64,000 nucleotides of DNA from Paenibacillus borealis (GCF_000758665.1 NZ_CP009285.1:1550001-1614000); one strand, 5' to 3'; positions 27,192 to 34,839 are shown, counted from the stretch's first letter. The notes: generated from the sequence alone by a model not told the origin. Made by a program: numbers and translations.

Positions 27192-28457
27192 ATGCAAGCT
27201 ACACACCTGTATTGTGGTTTTCTGTTGTCCCTTTCTCAACTCCACACAGTGCCGAATGTGAAGGGAACCTACTGGTTCACCTTACCGCCTGAGGAGCAGG
27301 ACCGGCGATATGAAGAGCTTAAGGCGTATTACGAGAAGCTGGATAAGGAAGCAGCAGATCAAGACCGATTGGCGAGAAGCGGAGTCGGGAACCAGACAGT
27401 GGCGAATATCCTGGTAGGCGGAAGCAATATGATTGTCCAAGCCATTAACACGGCCGCATTTGGACTGCCAAGGACGCTGGGGGACTGGATTGCAGGGCCA
27501 GCGCCGGAAGGCTATGTGAACCCAATGGACGATCCGTATGGGAAAAAAGCGGGACAAATAGCTGGAAGCTTTATCAGTATCGGCCTGCCGTGGAAGTTTC
27601 TGAGCGCAGTGAAGACGCCAGGCGTGGTAGGCAAGTTCTCGCCCACCTTACTAAAATCCATGGTAGCCGGAGCGATCAGCGGAACCCTTGAAGAAACCAT
27701 GGACGCGATCAACGATTACCGGGATGATGGTAAGCAAAGCGTAGGCGAGCGTTTGATCTCGGTAGGCGTGAACACGACGATTGCCGGAGCGGGAGATGCC
27801 TTATTCACCGCCGTGAGCAAAGGGCTGTCCAGTGTAAAGAAGCTTGTGAACGGGTCTATTCGTGAAGTGGAGTTTAAAGAAGTGGATGGCACCGCCAAGG
27901 CCAAGGCGGAGATCGATGAGAAGGCTAAGGCGCTTGAGGGGGTTCGGGTTGGGGGGACGGCAATTGACAGTCTTTATGAGAAAACGCAAAATATCAGAAA
28001 TGAAATTAATCGAGAAATTGAAAAAATAAGAAATTCTGACGAATACAAGAACCTTTCAAGTACACAAAGAAAAAAACTTGATAGGAAACTAGATAATCTA
28101 ACTTTTGGAAATGTTGCTGTAGCAGATGTAAACATTCCTGGCATTAAGAAAGAATTTCAAGCACATAGTCAAATTCATTCTTCTGATAGCGTGGGAAGTA
28201 ATGTTGGAGATTTGAGTTATTCTAAGGTGGATAAATCATTGGAAACCTATGTTGATGATCAATTTCCAAGATTTAATGACACGGAGGCAAAGATTCTTGA
28301 AGATATTGCTTCTCAAATAAAAGACCCTAATGTTAAAGGTCAAATAGATTTATTTACCGAACTGGATGCATGTCAAAGTTGCTCGAATTTAATTATGGAA
28401 TTTAGACGTAAGTTCCCGAATATTCAAGTAAATGTTTATTCAAAAAGTATGAGATGA
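27192..28457 (+). CDS. Orphan toxin cassette: truncated central module plus second deaminase tip
   Basis: A frame of 421 codons. From 27260 on it repeats the central module of the toxin at 24392, but the WXG export domain is missing. After the G-G-T junction the tip differs: a charged coiled region, then Q-A-H325-S, D-T-E-A-K-I-L and L-F-T-E-L-D-A-C394-Q-S-C397, a second deaminase of the same family but diverged. No binding site precedes the ATG at 27192, and its first 23 codons have no counterpart. The cassette is therefore probably silent until recombination through the repeat joins the tip to the full-length gene. A probable immunity gene overlaps its end. Confidence 0.72.
   Translation: MQATHLYCGFLLSLSQLHTVPNVKGTYWFTLPPEEQDRRYEELKAYYEKLDKEAADQDRLARSGVGNQTVANILVGGSNMIVQAINTAAFGLPRTLGDWIAGPAPEGYVNPMDDPYGKKAGQIAGSFISIGLPWKFLSAVKTPGVVGKFSPTLLKSMVAGAISGTLEETMDAINDYRDDGKQSVGERLISVGVNTTIAGAGDALFTAVSKGLSSVKKLVNGSIREVEFKEVDGTAKAKAEIDEKAKALEGVRVGGTAIDSLYEKTQNIRNEINREIEKIRNSDEYKNLSSTQRKKLDRKLDNLTFGNVAVADVNIPGIKKEFQAHSQIHSSDSVGSNVGDLSYSKVDKSLETYVDDQFPRFNDTEAKILEDIASQIKDPNVKGQIDLFTELDACQSCSNLIMEFRRKFPNIQVNVYSKSMR
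27260..27958 (+). repeat. Toxin central-module repeat, copy 2
   Basis: Same length (699 bases) and frame as 25342-26040, with scattered single-base differences. It ends exactly at the toxin-tip junction. Confidence 0.9.
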
Positions 28458-28468
28458 GGTGTAATAGT

Positions 28469-28876
28469 ATGAACATTATGGGCTATGAAAGAATAAAAGA
28501 TTCTGTAGTATTCGGCTTTGAGGAATATATAGAAGAAGAGGGTTTAAATGTAGCGCAGGCTTCAGCGAAAATGTTAGAAGAAGAATGGAGAAGAGTAAAC
28601 GATAGTTTATTTACCAAAACATTATATTTTATTTCTATTGCCCTAGAGAGTTTAAAATATAAAGAAATTGCTGATTTTATATATTACAAGCTGGATATTT
28701 ACCTTGAAAACGCTGAATTCGAAGAAAATATAGATAAAAACGACATTGAAAAGCTGTTGCAAGACATTCAAGTTTGTAAAAAATTAATTGATAGTATAGA
28801 TGAGTATAAAATTAGGGAGACAAGCTTTGCTACTAAGTCAAGAGTTGAATACATCTTAGGTTTGAAAGTTGATTAA
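28469..28876 (+). CDS. Probable immunity protein of the second deaminase cassette
   Basis: A 135-residue helical, AT-rich gene without signal peptide. I chose ATG 28469 because GATGAGGTG stands seven bases upstream; the frame also opens at ATG 28454, which overlaps the toxin stop (ATGA). It is not obviously similar to the first immunity protein, fitting specificity for a different tip. Immunity genes commonly stay expressed even when the toxin cassette is silent. The family is not recognised. Confidence 0.62.
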   Translation: MNIMGYERIKDSVVFGFEEYIEEEGLNVAQASAKMLEEEWRRVNDSLFTKTLYFISIALESLKYKEIADFIYYKLDIYLENAEFEENIDKNDIEKLLQDIQVCKKLIDSIDEYKIRETSFATKSRVEYILGLKVD

Positions 28877-28918
28877 TATTAGTATTGTAAAGGTGGTTAC
28901 TACAAACATAATTATGTG

Positions 28919-28944
28919 TAGGCCATCCAGTGCGAATTAAAGCA
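28919..28944 (+). repeat. Short direct repeat after immunity gene, copy 2 (degenerate)
   Basis: TAGGCCATCCAGTGCGAATT is a diverged version of the repeat at 26947 and 30398. Confidence 0.35.
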
Positions 28945-29002
28945 TCAGTCAACAAATAACATATAAACCCATGTATTGTCGTATGAGGATTTTACTAATT
29001 TT

Positions 29003-29042
29003 GCAGGCTAATTATGGTTAGATATGGCCATGATTAGCCTGC
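29003..29042 (+). terminator. Long hairpin between cassettes 2 and 3
   Basis: GCAGGCTAAT (29003-29012) and ATTAGCCTGC (29033-29042) pair perfectly, with inner ATGG/CCAT pairs. The following bases are T-rich but not a clean T-run. A hairpin of the same plan (inner ATTATGGTTA) is at 30523. It probably ends the immunity transcript. The apparent start codon of cassette 3 lies inside it. Confidence 0.55.
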
Positions 29043-30027
29043 TATTCATTTCCGTATTACTATCAAAACTTCCTAGCAATGAGAAGCTGGATAAGGAAGC
29101 AGCAGACCAAGACCGATTGGCGAGAAGCGGAGTCGGGAACCAGACAGTGGCGAATATCCTGGTAGGCGGAAGCAATATGATTGTCCAAGCCATTAACACG
29201 GCCGCATTTGGACTGCCAAGGACGCTGGGGGACTGGATTGCAGGGCCAGCGCCGGAAGGCTATGTGAACCCAATGGACGATCCGTATGGGAAAAAAGCGG
29301 GACAAGTAGCCGGAACCTTTATCAGTATCGGCCTGCCCTGGAAGTTTCTGAGCGCAGTGAAGACGCCAGGCGTGGTAGGCAAGTTCTCGCCCACCTTACT
29401 CAAATCCATGGTAGCCGGAGCCCTCAGCGGAACCCTTGAAGAAACCATGGACGCGATCAACGATTACCGGGATGATGGGAAGCAAAGCGTGGGAAAGCGG
29501 TTAATCTCGGTAGGCGTGAACACGACGATTGCCGGAGCGGGAGATGCCTTATTCACCGCCGTGAGCAAAGGGCTGTCCAGTGTAAAGAAGCTCGTGAACG
29601 GGTCTATTCGTGAAGTGGAGTTTAAAGAAGTGGATGGCACTGCTAAGGCCAAGGCGGAGATGGATGGGAAGGGTAAGGAGCTTGAGGAGGTTCGGAGTGG
29701 GGGGACGGGGGAATTTGATCTTAAAGAATGGGAAGATATGCCTGTTAGTGGTCAAGCTCGACTAACTCCAGATGGACTAAGAATTATGAGTATACGAGAC
29801 TTGAAAAAATTTAAGAGTGAAATGAATGCAAATGATATTAAAGTTATTATAGACAAAAATGGTAGTGTTTTACCCCAAAAAGCCGTGGGTGGCTTTAACC
29901 CTAATACTGGACAAATTGTTTTAAGACCTGATTTAGTGCCGAAGAGATTTACGAAGCACAGAGATACATCTTCAAATTAAGAAATGGACAATGGCCTCCA
30001 CCAAGTTGGAAAGGATTTGATGAATAA
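29024..30027 (+). pseudogene. Orphan toxin cassette with zincin-like tip, catalytic core apparently deleted
   Basis: From 29081 the reading frame repeats the central toxin module. After S-G-G-T-G it switches to a new tip containing I-D-K-N-G-S-V-L-P and G-G-F-N-P-N-T-G-Q-I-V-L-R, the usual lead-in to the HExxH of zincin-type metallopeptidase toxins. Instead of HExxH the frame runs out at 29980. In another frame, opening after the stop at 29929-29931, the bases from about 29938 encode E-E-I-Y-E-A-Q-R-Y-I-F-K-L-R-N-G-Q-W, the expected C-terminal end of such toxins. That frame stops at 30025-30027, overlapping the immunity ATG (TAATG). A deletion with frameshift between about 29925 and 29941 therefore seems to have removed the active site. 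The family is recognised from memory only. Confidence 0.65.
29081..29706 (+). repeat. Toxin central-module repeat, copy 3
   Basis: Matches 25415-26040 at the same length (626 bases) and frame with few differences; it starts later in the module than copy 2. Confidence 0.9.
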
Positions 30028-30371
30028 TGAGAGAAAAAAGAAAAACAAACTTAACAGCTAGTCAAGCGATACAAATAGCAAAGGACTATCAGAAAAAACA
30101 CAATCTATATGGTACTATAAATGATGATTTTGATGAAAGTGTAAAATTTCACGAAGAATTTTATAGAATAATAGGAAGTGCATGGCTTGTGTTGGCTGAT
30201 ATAACACCGAAGGAATATGAGGGCGATGATGAAATTACTTTTGTTATTTCTGATGTTGATGGTGTTGTTGACCATGTCTTAGACCATAATGGGATACCTC
30301 AACGCTACCATTTATCTAGCAATAGAGGATATACAATTGAAGAGTTTGAAGAGACATTTAATGATGATTGA
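30027..30371 (+). CDS. Probable immunity protein for the zincin-type toxin
   Basis: A 114-residue cytosolic acidic protein. Its ATG overlaps the ancestral toxin stop (TAATG), the coupling expected for a toxin-immunity pair. The central part, with A-W-L-V-L-A, E-I-T-F-V-I-S-D and D-G-V-V-D-H-V, looks like a small PepSY-type beta sheet. It seems intact although the toxin next to it is damaged. Immunity by position is well supported; the family name is not certain. Confidence 0.65.
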   Translation: MREKRKTNLTASQAIQIAKDYQKKHNLYGTINDDFDESVKFHEEFYRIIGSAWLVLADITPKEYEGDDEITFVISDVDGVVDHVLDHNGIPQRYHLSSNRGYTIEEFEETFNDD

Positions 30372-30397
30372 ATTGAATGAATATTGTTCGCTTTTTA

Positions 30398-30422
30398 GGG
30401 GTGACCCGGTGCCAAATGAACT
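30398..30422 (+). repeat. Short direct repeat after immunity gene, copy 3
   Basis: Contains GTGACCCGGTGCCAAATGAA, matching 26947-26970 at most positions. Confidence 0.5.
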
Positions 30423-30522
30423 CATCATTTAATCAATAGCATGCTTAACCCATGTGATGCCGGTTTGTTTGTACAATAATGCTTGGATAGTATAACCTAT
30501 ATAACGCGGTATAGTTACATTA

Positions 30523-30568
30523 ACAGGTCGATTATGGTTATATACTACCTTGATTGACCTGTTTTTTG
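30523..30568 (+). terminator. Intrinsic terminator after the third immunity gene
   Basis: ACAGGTC (30523-30529) pairs with GACCTGT (30556-30562), then TTTTTT. The loop shares ATTATGGTTA with the hairpin at 29003. Between 30372 and 30668 I see only this, the short repeat and AT-rich sequence. Confidence 0.75.
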
Positions 30569-30668
30569 TTATGTTCGCTTTCTCGTTTTTTTCAAAATGT
30601 AACACAATTGTAGAATAGTTGGCTCCGATAGGGAGGATGAATAGCTAATGAACTTGGAGGGGGTTATA

Positions 30669-30899
30669 GTGTTTTCAAATAATGATGAAAACGGCTTGAA
30701 AAGAGATTTATACGAACAATCAAAACCTGGGATAATTGATATTTCATCGGTAAGCCCTAATTGGTTTACTTTTATTGATCATGAATGGGACGCACTACAG
30801 AAAGATTTCTTTGAAAAGCCGCTCGATGGTTTGTTAGTTGATCTAGTGTTGATATTTAGAAAATTTTGCCGACTCCGAGGCGACATTGCCAGACCATAA
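30669..30899 (+). CDS. Small hypothetical protein at the edge of the toxin island
   Basis: A 76-residue frame beginning at GTG 30669 with GGAGGGGG five bases upstream; an in-frame ATG at 30648 also has GGGAGG but at a longer distance. The sequence has N-W-F-T-F-I-D-H-E-W-D-A-L and a hydrophobic helix near the end. No family is recognised. It may be an immunity gene remnant whose C-terminus was replaced, since it stops 12 bases before the convergent PAS gene. Confidence 0.4.
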   Translation: MFSNNDENGLKRDLYEQSKPGIIDISSVSPNWFTFIDHEWDALQKDFFEKPLDGLLVDLVLIFRKFCRLRGDIARP

Positions 30900-30911
30900 C
30901 AACCGGCCGGA

Positions 30912-31556
30912 TCACCACTTCAGAGCCGCAGCATATTTAGGGTACAGCTCGCGGATGCAGTCCGGGCAGATGTCATGGGTGAACTGTAAAGAGAGCTGCA
31001 GCTTCAGGAAACGTTCGATGGTGATCCATTCCTCCTGGCTGTTCCGGACTGATTTGCAGCCCGCACAGATGGGCACGAGCTGGGGGCTTGGATGCAGATG
31101 GACGACGCTGTGGCTCTGGGTTACATGGGCAGGACCGGCAGATTCCTTTGCATTAGGGGAAGGGCCGATATCTCGCAGTGTAAGGACGGCAGTCTGATGC
31201 GCGGGTGCTTGTTGTTCAGTAATGAGCGGGAAGATATCCAGGTGAAATATTCTGCTGCCGCCATTGCCAGTCAGGAGAGTTACTTCAACACTGGAGGCAA
31301 GGCGGATTCCTTCAAAAATATCGCGCAGCAGCTGCTCCAGCTTCACCATCCCGTCCGTATCAGCCAGCCTGTGCCGAAACAGCTCTAGAACATTTAATCC
31401 CCGCCAGTCTCCTGCTCCTGAGAAGCCGTACAGCCGATTAAAATCCCCCCAGTGATCGCTAGCGAACCGGATGTCTCCATTGCTGATAATAACCAGCGAG
31501 TTATGCTTCATGGCATTGAGGGACTGGGTGATGGAAGAGGAGATACTGTCCGGCAA
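30912..31556 (-). CDS. PAS-like sensor protein with C-terminal Cys motif
   Basis: A 214-residue cytosolic protein starting at TTG 31556 with AAGGAG nine bases upstream. Residues 15-130 look like a PAS fold (L-V-I-I-S-N-G-D-I-R-F-A-S). The last 55 residues contain I-C-A-G-C-K-S-V-R and H-D-I-C-P-D-C, a four-cysteine module often found at the end of PAS and receiver proteins and possibly metal-binding. There is no output enzyme or DNA-binding domain, so it may act through a partner. It is convergent with the toxin island. Confidence 0.7.
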   Translation of the reverse strand: MPDSISSSITQSLNAMKHNSLVIISNGDIRFASDHWGDFNRLYGFSGAGDWRGLNVLELFRHRLADTDGMVKLEQLLRDIFEGIRLASSVEVTLLTGNGGSRIFHLDIFPLITEQQAPAHQTAVLTLRDIGPSPNAKESAGPAHVTQSHSVVHLHPSPQLVPICAGCKSVRNSQEEWITIERFLKLQLSLQFTHDICPDCIRELYPKYAAALKW

Positions 31557-31591
31557 TTGTAATCGCTCCTTGGGTATGCAGGAATGACAAG

Positions 31592-31798
31592 CTAGGATGG
31601 CGGGAGGTTCAGCAGTTCGGCGACTTGGCGGCGGTAACGGTCGGCTTTGCGTGTGCCGTGAATCAGGTTGGATAGCCGATAGGGCGGGATGCCGTGTAAC
31701 TCACAGAATTTCTTCTGGTCCAGATGCAGTTCGGTCAGACGCTGCTTGATAGCCCAGCCGAATGGAGTAATGGGGCGTTTGCTGTTCAGGTAGCTCAC
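31592..31798 (-). CDS. Small XRE-type helix-turn-helix protein
   Basis: A 68-residue protein with a helix-turn-helix-like pattern (Q-K-K-F-C-E-L-H-G-I-P, then Y-R-L-S-N-L-I-H-G). It is divergent from another XRE gene at 31936 across a 137-base spacer that contains repeated TTTTTACGT boxes, an arrangement typical of a regulator pair controlling the shared region. Targets unknown. Confidence 0.72.
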   Translation of the reverse strand: MSYLNSKRPITPFGWAIKQRLTELHLDQKKFCELHGIPPYRLSNLIHGTRKADRYRRQVAELLNLPPS

Positions 31799-31864
31799 CT
31801 CTTATCGACTATCCAGCCGTTATGATATAATAATGAAAAGAGATAATAATAGTTAATTATATAC

Positions 31865-31904
31865 TTTTTTACGTCATTTTACAATAAAAATAACGTTTTT
31901 ACGT
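31865..31904. promoter_or_regulatory. Repeated operator-like boxes between divergent XRE genes
   Basis: TTTTTACGT occurs twice (ending at 31874 and 31904), 30 bases apart, in an AT-rich divergent promoter region. The spacing of about three helical turns fits two dimers of one regulator. Which XRE protein binds is unknown. Confidence 0.45.
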
Positions 31905-31935
31905 ATTAATTATTTTGGCGGAAGGCGGGTTGCCG

Positions 31936-32304
31936 ATGCACTCCATCTACGAGCGAATTGAATATCTGATCAAACGGCAAGGACTTACGAAGAAAGCTTT
32001 CGGTGAGAAGCTGAACATCAGCACCGGCAACATGGGGGACTGGAAGCGGGGCAAGTCGACACCCGGTACGCATAAGCTGGTTGAGATCGCCTCGTTTTTT
32101 AATGTCAGCCTTGACTGGCTGGTACTGGGCAAGCGGAATCCGGACACTCTGAAAGAAAGCGGAGAGGATTATTTTTTTGGCCAAATAGGGCAACTGAATT
32201 GCCAAACGGACGAATTGCTGCCGAAAGAGAAGGAATTTATTAAAGAATATATTGAATTTACGGAGTACCGTAAGCGCAAGGCGGATGGCGATATTTCTAT
32301 CTGA
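31936..32304 (+). CDS. XRE family transcriptional regulator
   Basis: A 122-residue DNA-binding protein. The helix-turn-helix is clear (T-K-K-A-F-G-E-K-L-N-I-S-T-G-N-M-G-D-W-K, about residues 17-36), followed by the F-F-N-V-S-L-D-W-L-V-L-G ending of Cro/CI-type domains and a helical tail with Y-R-K-R-K. ATG 31936 is preferred because GAAGGCGGG lies six bases upstream; a TTG 21 bases earlier is in frame. Confidence 0.85.
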   Translation: MHSIYERIEYLIKRQGLTKKAFGEKLNISTGNMGDWKRGKSTPGTHKLVEIASFFNVSLDWLVLGKRNPDTLKESGEDYFFGQIGQLNCQTDELLPKEKEFIKEYIEFTEYRKRKADGDISI

Positions 32305-32422
32305 GTAAGGGATGCTCTGACAGGAGTGAAAATTCTTAAAAGGGCATCTTTACTTTTCGAAGCAATGGATTTATAATATTGAATGTTGGCCTCAAACAAA
32401 GCTTCAATATTGTACACACCGC

Positions 32423-32505
32423 GCGGTAGTGGTGGAATGGCAGACACGCTATCTTGAGGGGGTAGTGGGTGTATACCCGTGGAGGTTCGAGTCCTCTCTA
32501 CCGCA
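32423..32505 (+). tRNA. tRNA-Leu, anticodon GAG
   Basis: Acceptor arms GCGGTAG and CTACCGC pair perfectly, with discriminator A at 32505. The anticodon stem CTATC/GGTAG holds loop TTGAGGG with anticodon GAG at 32456-32458. A long variable arm (class II) and GGTTCGAGTCC T-arm are present. CCA is not encoded. Upstream, 32375-32411 has a weak inverted repeat. Confidence 0.95.
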
Positions 32506-32522
32506 TAACATGTAAGCAGCAG

Positions 32523-32563
32523 AAACCTGAAATTCCTTGTTCATAAGGGACTTCAGGTTTTTT
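32523..32563 (+). terminator. Terminator downstream of tRNA-Leu
   Basis: AAACCTGAA (32523-32531) pairs with TTCAGGTTT (32552-32560), then T residues. Confidence 0.85.
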
Positions 32564-32606
32564 GCTGTCTATTTGTGTTTGCTGCTGTACGGAATGGGAT
32601 GCAAAT

Positions 32607-33554
32607 ATGAAGGAGATGGGGATTTTGTATACCGGACGGAGTGAAGAATGGAGTGAAGACTTGAATAAGCGACGGTGTCCGAATGGGCGCTATTTGATTA
32701 TAACTGCGGATGATTTTGGCCTGTGCAACTCTATGAATGAGGCGATTATGGAGCTTTGGGACACGGGGGCCATTACTTCCGCTATGATTATGATGCCGGG
32801 GCCCTGGGCTAAGCAGGCAGCTGATTATACCGTACATAACCGTGAAGCGAATATCGGTGTGCATCTCACGCTTACTTCCAGTTTCCCGCAATATAAGTGG
32901 GGGCCTGTAACAAGAGATGGAAGTGTTCAGTCGCTGATTACGGCACATGGCTACTTTTGGGAAAAGTCGGCAGAGGTGGAGCGGTACGCTGCTGAAGAAG
33001 CGGTCAGGACTGAAGTACGCAATCAGCTCGAAGCTGCCATAAGGATGGGGATTGATCCGACACATCTGGACAGCCATGAGGGCAGTCTATTGGGATTGGC
33101 GGGTGGACGTGATTTTCTGGAGCTGACCTTCGATTTGTGTGAGGAATACGGATTACCGTTCAAGCTGCCCCGGAACATTGTCAACCAGCCTTTTTTAACT
33201 CCGCAGATGCGGGAGTTGTTCCAGAAGAGGATTGATTCGGCAGACCGCCGGGGAATTACGCTGATTGATGATTTAATCATTCTGCCTTATGAATACGAGG
33301 ACGGGGAGGAGTATCCCGATGTTAAGTGTAAAGTATTCAAGGCTGTTCAAGGAATGAAAGCAGGAATAACGGAGCTGGTCATCCACCCGTCACGGGACAC
33401 TGCAGAAATGCGCACCCTCACACCCTCCTCCGCCAAAAGAGAAATGGAATATAACTTGTGCATGGACGGGGAGTTCAGACAGCTGCTGGAGAACGAGGAA
33501 ATCCGGCTGATCTCCTGGAAGGACGTGCGTGACGAAATGCGCCTGGTAAGGTAA
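32607..33554 (+). CDS. YdjC/ChbG-like carbohydrate deacetylase
   Basis: A metal-dependent deacetylase of the YdjC fold, probably acting on acetylated (chito-)oligosaccharides. Visible landmarks are the N-terminal I-T-A-D-D-F-G-L metal site, I-G-V-H-L-T-L-T, H-L-D-S-H-E-G and the late V-I-H-P-S. The length (about 315 residues) is normal. The start is uncertain: ATG 32607 has no site of its own, while TTG 32625 stands nine bases after AAGGAG. An upstream TTG would lie in the tRNA terminator. It converges on the peroxidase gene, sharing the terminator at 33606. Confidence 0.85.
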   Translation: MKEMGILYTGRSEEWSEDLNKRRCPNGRYLIITADDFGLCNSMNEAIMELWDTGAITSAMIMMPGPWAKQAADYTVHNREANIGVHLTLTSSFPQYKWGPVTRDGSVQSLITAHGYFWEKSAEVERYAAEEAVRTEVRNQLEAAIRMGIDPTHLDSHEGSLLGLAGGRDFLELTFDLCEEYGLPFKLPRNIVNQPFLTPQMRELFQKRIDSADRRGITLIDDLIILPYEYEDGEEYPDVKCKVFKAVQGMKAGITELVIHPSRDTAEMRTLTPSSAKREMEYNLCMDGEFRQLLENEEIRLISWKDVRDEMRLVR

Positions 33555-33605
33555 GATTTGCGGCGGGGCTGGTTACAGACAGTTCACCTGCGGGACTAGA
33601 ATAAA

Positions 33606-33647
33606 AAACACCCTTTGCACCCGTTCATTCGGGTAGGAAGGGTGTTT
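33606..33647. terminator. Bidirectional terminator between convergent genes
   Basis: AAACACCCTT (33606-33615) pairs with AAGGGTGTTT (33638-33647), with inner ACCCG/CGGGT pairs; A-run on one side and T-rich on the other. Confidence 0.85.
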
Positions 33648-33680
33648 GTATTTTGCGGTAAATGGATGAATTAGGTTGCG

Positions 33681-34160
33681 TTAGTCAAGCAGCTTGGCGA
33701 TATCTGCTTCAATCTGGTCCGGTGTGGTTTGCGGTGAGAACCGCTTGAGCACGCGGCCTTCCTGATCCACCAGGAACTTGGTGAAATTCCATTTCACGCT
33801 CTTCGAGCCGAGTACGCCGGGTGCTTCTTTGGACAGATATTTGAACAGGGGATGAGCTTCGCTGCCGTTAACATTTATTTTCTCATACATAGGGAAGGTT
33901 ACACCGTAATTAATCTCGCAGAACTCCGCGATGTCTTCGCTCTCACCCGGCTCCTGTCCGGCGAATTGGTTGCTCGGGAACCCGAGGACTTCAAAACCGC
34001 GGTCTTTGAATTTATCGTACACTTCCTGGAGACCCTTATATTGAGGAGTGAAACCGCATTTGCTGGCTGTGTTTACGACGAGCAGTACTTTGCCTTTGTA
34101 TTTGGAGAGTGATTCTTCCTGGCCCTTAAGGGTGTTGGCTTTATAATCATAGACACTCAT
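33681..34160 (-). CDS. bsaA: Glutathione peroxidase family, thiol-dependent peroxidase
   Basis: A 159-residue cytosolic peroxidase. The catalytic Cys35 lies in N-T-A-S-K-C-G-F-T-P; the partner Gln (about 69) is in F-A-G-Q-E-P-G and Trp in V-K-W-N-F-T-K-F. C81 (E-F-C-E-I-N-Y-G) is the likely resolving cysteine of thioredoxin-dependent members. It is divergent from the ohr gene, and an OhrR-type box at 34190 lies about 30 bases before its start, so organic peroxides probably induce it. The gene symbol is by family. Confidence 0.92.
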   Translation of the reverse strand: MSVYDYKANTLKGQEESLSKYKGKVLLVVNTASKCGFTPQYKGLQEVYDKFKDRGFEVLGFPSNQFAGQEPGESEDIAEFCEINYGVTFPMYEKINVNGSEAHPLFKYLSKEAPGVLGSKSVKWNFTKFLVDQEGRVLKRFSPQTTPDQIEADIAKLLD

Positions 34161-34189
34161 GGATAATTCCTCCCGAACATTGATTTATC

Positions 34190-34202
34190 ACAATTTAATT
34201 GT
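34190..34202. promoter_or_regulatory. OhrR-type operator
   Basis: ACAATT-T-AATTGT, a perfect 13-base inverted repeat matching the core of the B. subtilis OhrR box (TACAATT-x-AATTGTA). It lies between the divergent peroxidase and ohr genes, closer to the peroxidase gene. Another palindrome, TTTGTACAAA, is at 34295-34304 just before ohr; its role is unclear. Confidence 0.7.
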
Positions 34203-34332
34203 ACACCATTCACCGCCAGATGCAACCCTCCAGGTTGTGACAACATTGCATAATCGTTTCAAAATGCAGGGGTTGTTTAAGTAAAAGGTAGGTGTTTGTA
34301 CAAAATCCGCTTGAAAAAGGAGAAGATCAAAC

Positions 34333-34767
34333 ATGACTGCAGTACAACTGAAGGCGTTATATACAGCTACAGCAACGGTTCGCGGGGGCCGCGAGGGTTC
34401 GGTGGAATCATCCGATGGAGCTCTTAAGCATGACCTCAAAATTCCGAAGGAGCTTGGCGGTCCCGGCGGTGCAGGCACAAATCCGGAGCAGCTGTTCGCG
34501 GCAGGTTATGGTGCCTGCTATGAAAGTGCTCTAGCCAACATAGCCCGTAAAGAGGGAATGAAGCTGCAGGATGTGGAGATCACTTCCAACGTGCTGATCG
34601 GCAAGGATGAGAGTGACGGAGGCTTCAAGCTGGCTGTTAGACTGGATGTGAAACTGCCGGGTATTGAACGGTCTGTAGCGGAAGACCTGGCGAAGAAAGC
34701 CCATGATTTCTGTCCGTACTCGAAGGCGACCCGGGGAAATATTGAGGTAGAATTGAACGTACTGTAG
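34333..34767 (+). CDS. ohr: Organic hydroperoxide resistance protein, Ohr/OsmC family
   Basis: A 144-residue cytosolic thiol peroxidase that reduces organic hydroperoxides. The two catalytic cysteines are C62 (G-Y-G-A-C-Y-E-S-A-L) and C127 (F-C-P-Y-S-K-A-T-R-G-N), and T-N-P-E-Q-L-F-A is typical of Ohr. Full length. AAAAGGAG precedes the ATG. It is divergent from the peroxidase gene, with an OhrR box in between; no ohrR gene is in the window. Confidence 0.95.
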   Translation: MTAVQLKALYTATATVRGGREGSVESSDGALKHDLKIPKELGGPGGAGTNPEQLFAAGYGACYESALANIARKEGMKLQDVEITSNVLIGKDESDGGFKLAVRLDVKLPGIERSVAEDLAKKAHDFCPYSKATRGNIEVELNVL

Positions 34768-34812
34768 AGAATGGTGAAGCTAAATCAATGGAAATGAAGT
34801 GTTCCTCTCTAA

Positions 34813-34839
34813 GGCCGGACAGCCGATGTCCGGTCTTAT
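34813..34839 (+). terminator. Terminator of ohr
   Basis: GGCCGGACA and TGTCCGGTC around a GCCGA loop, then TTAT. Confidence 0.7.

Noticed and set aside
29024..29080. ATG 29024 as a true start of toxin cassette 3
   Set aside because: It lies within the arm of a long hairpin, has no binding site, and the first 19 codons have no match in the other copies.
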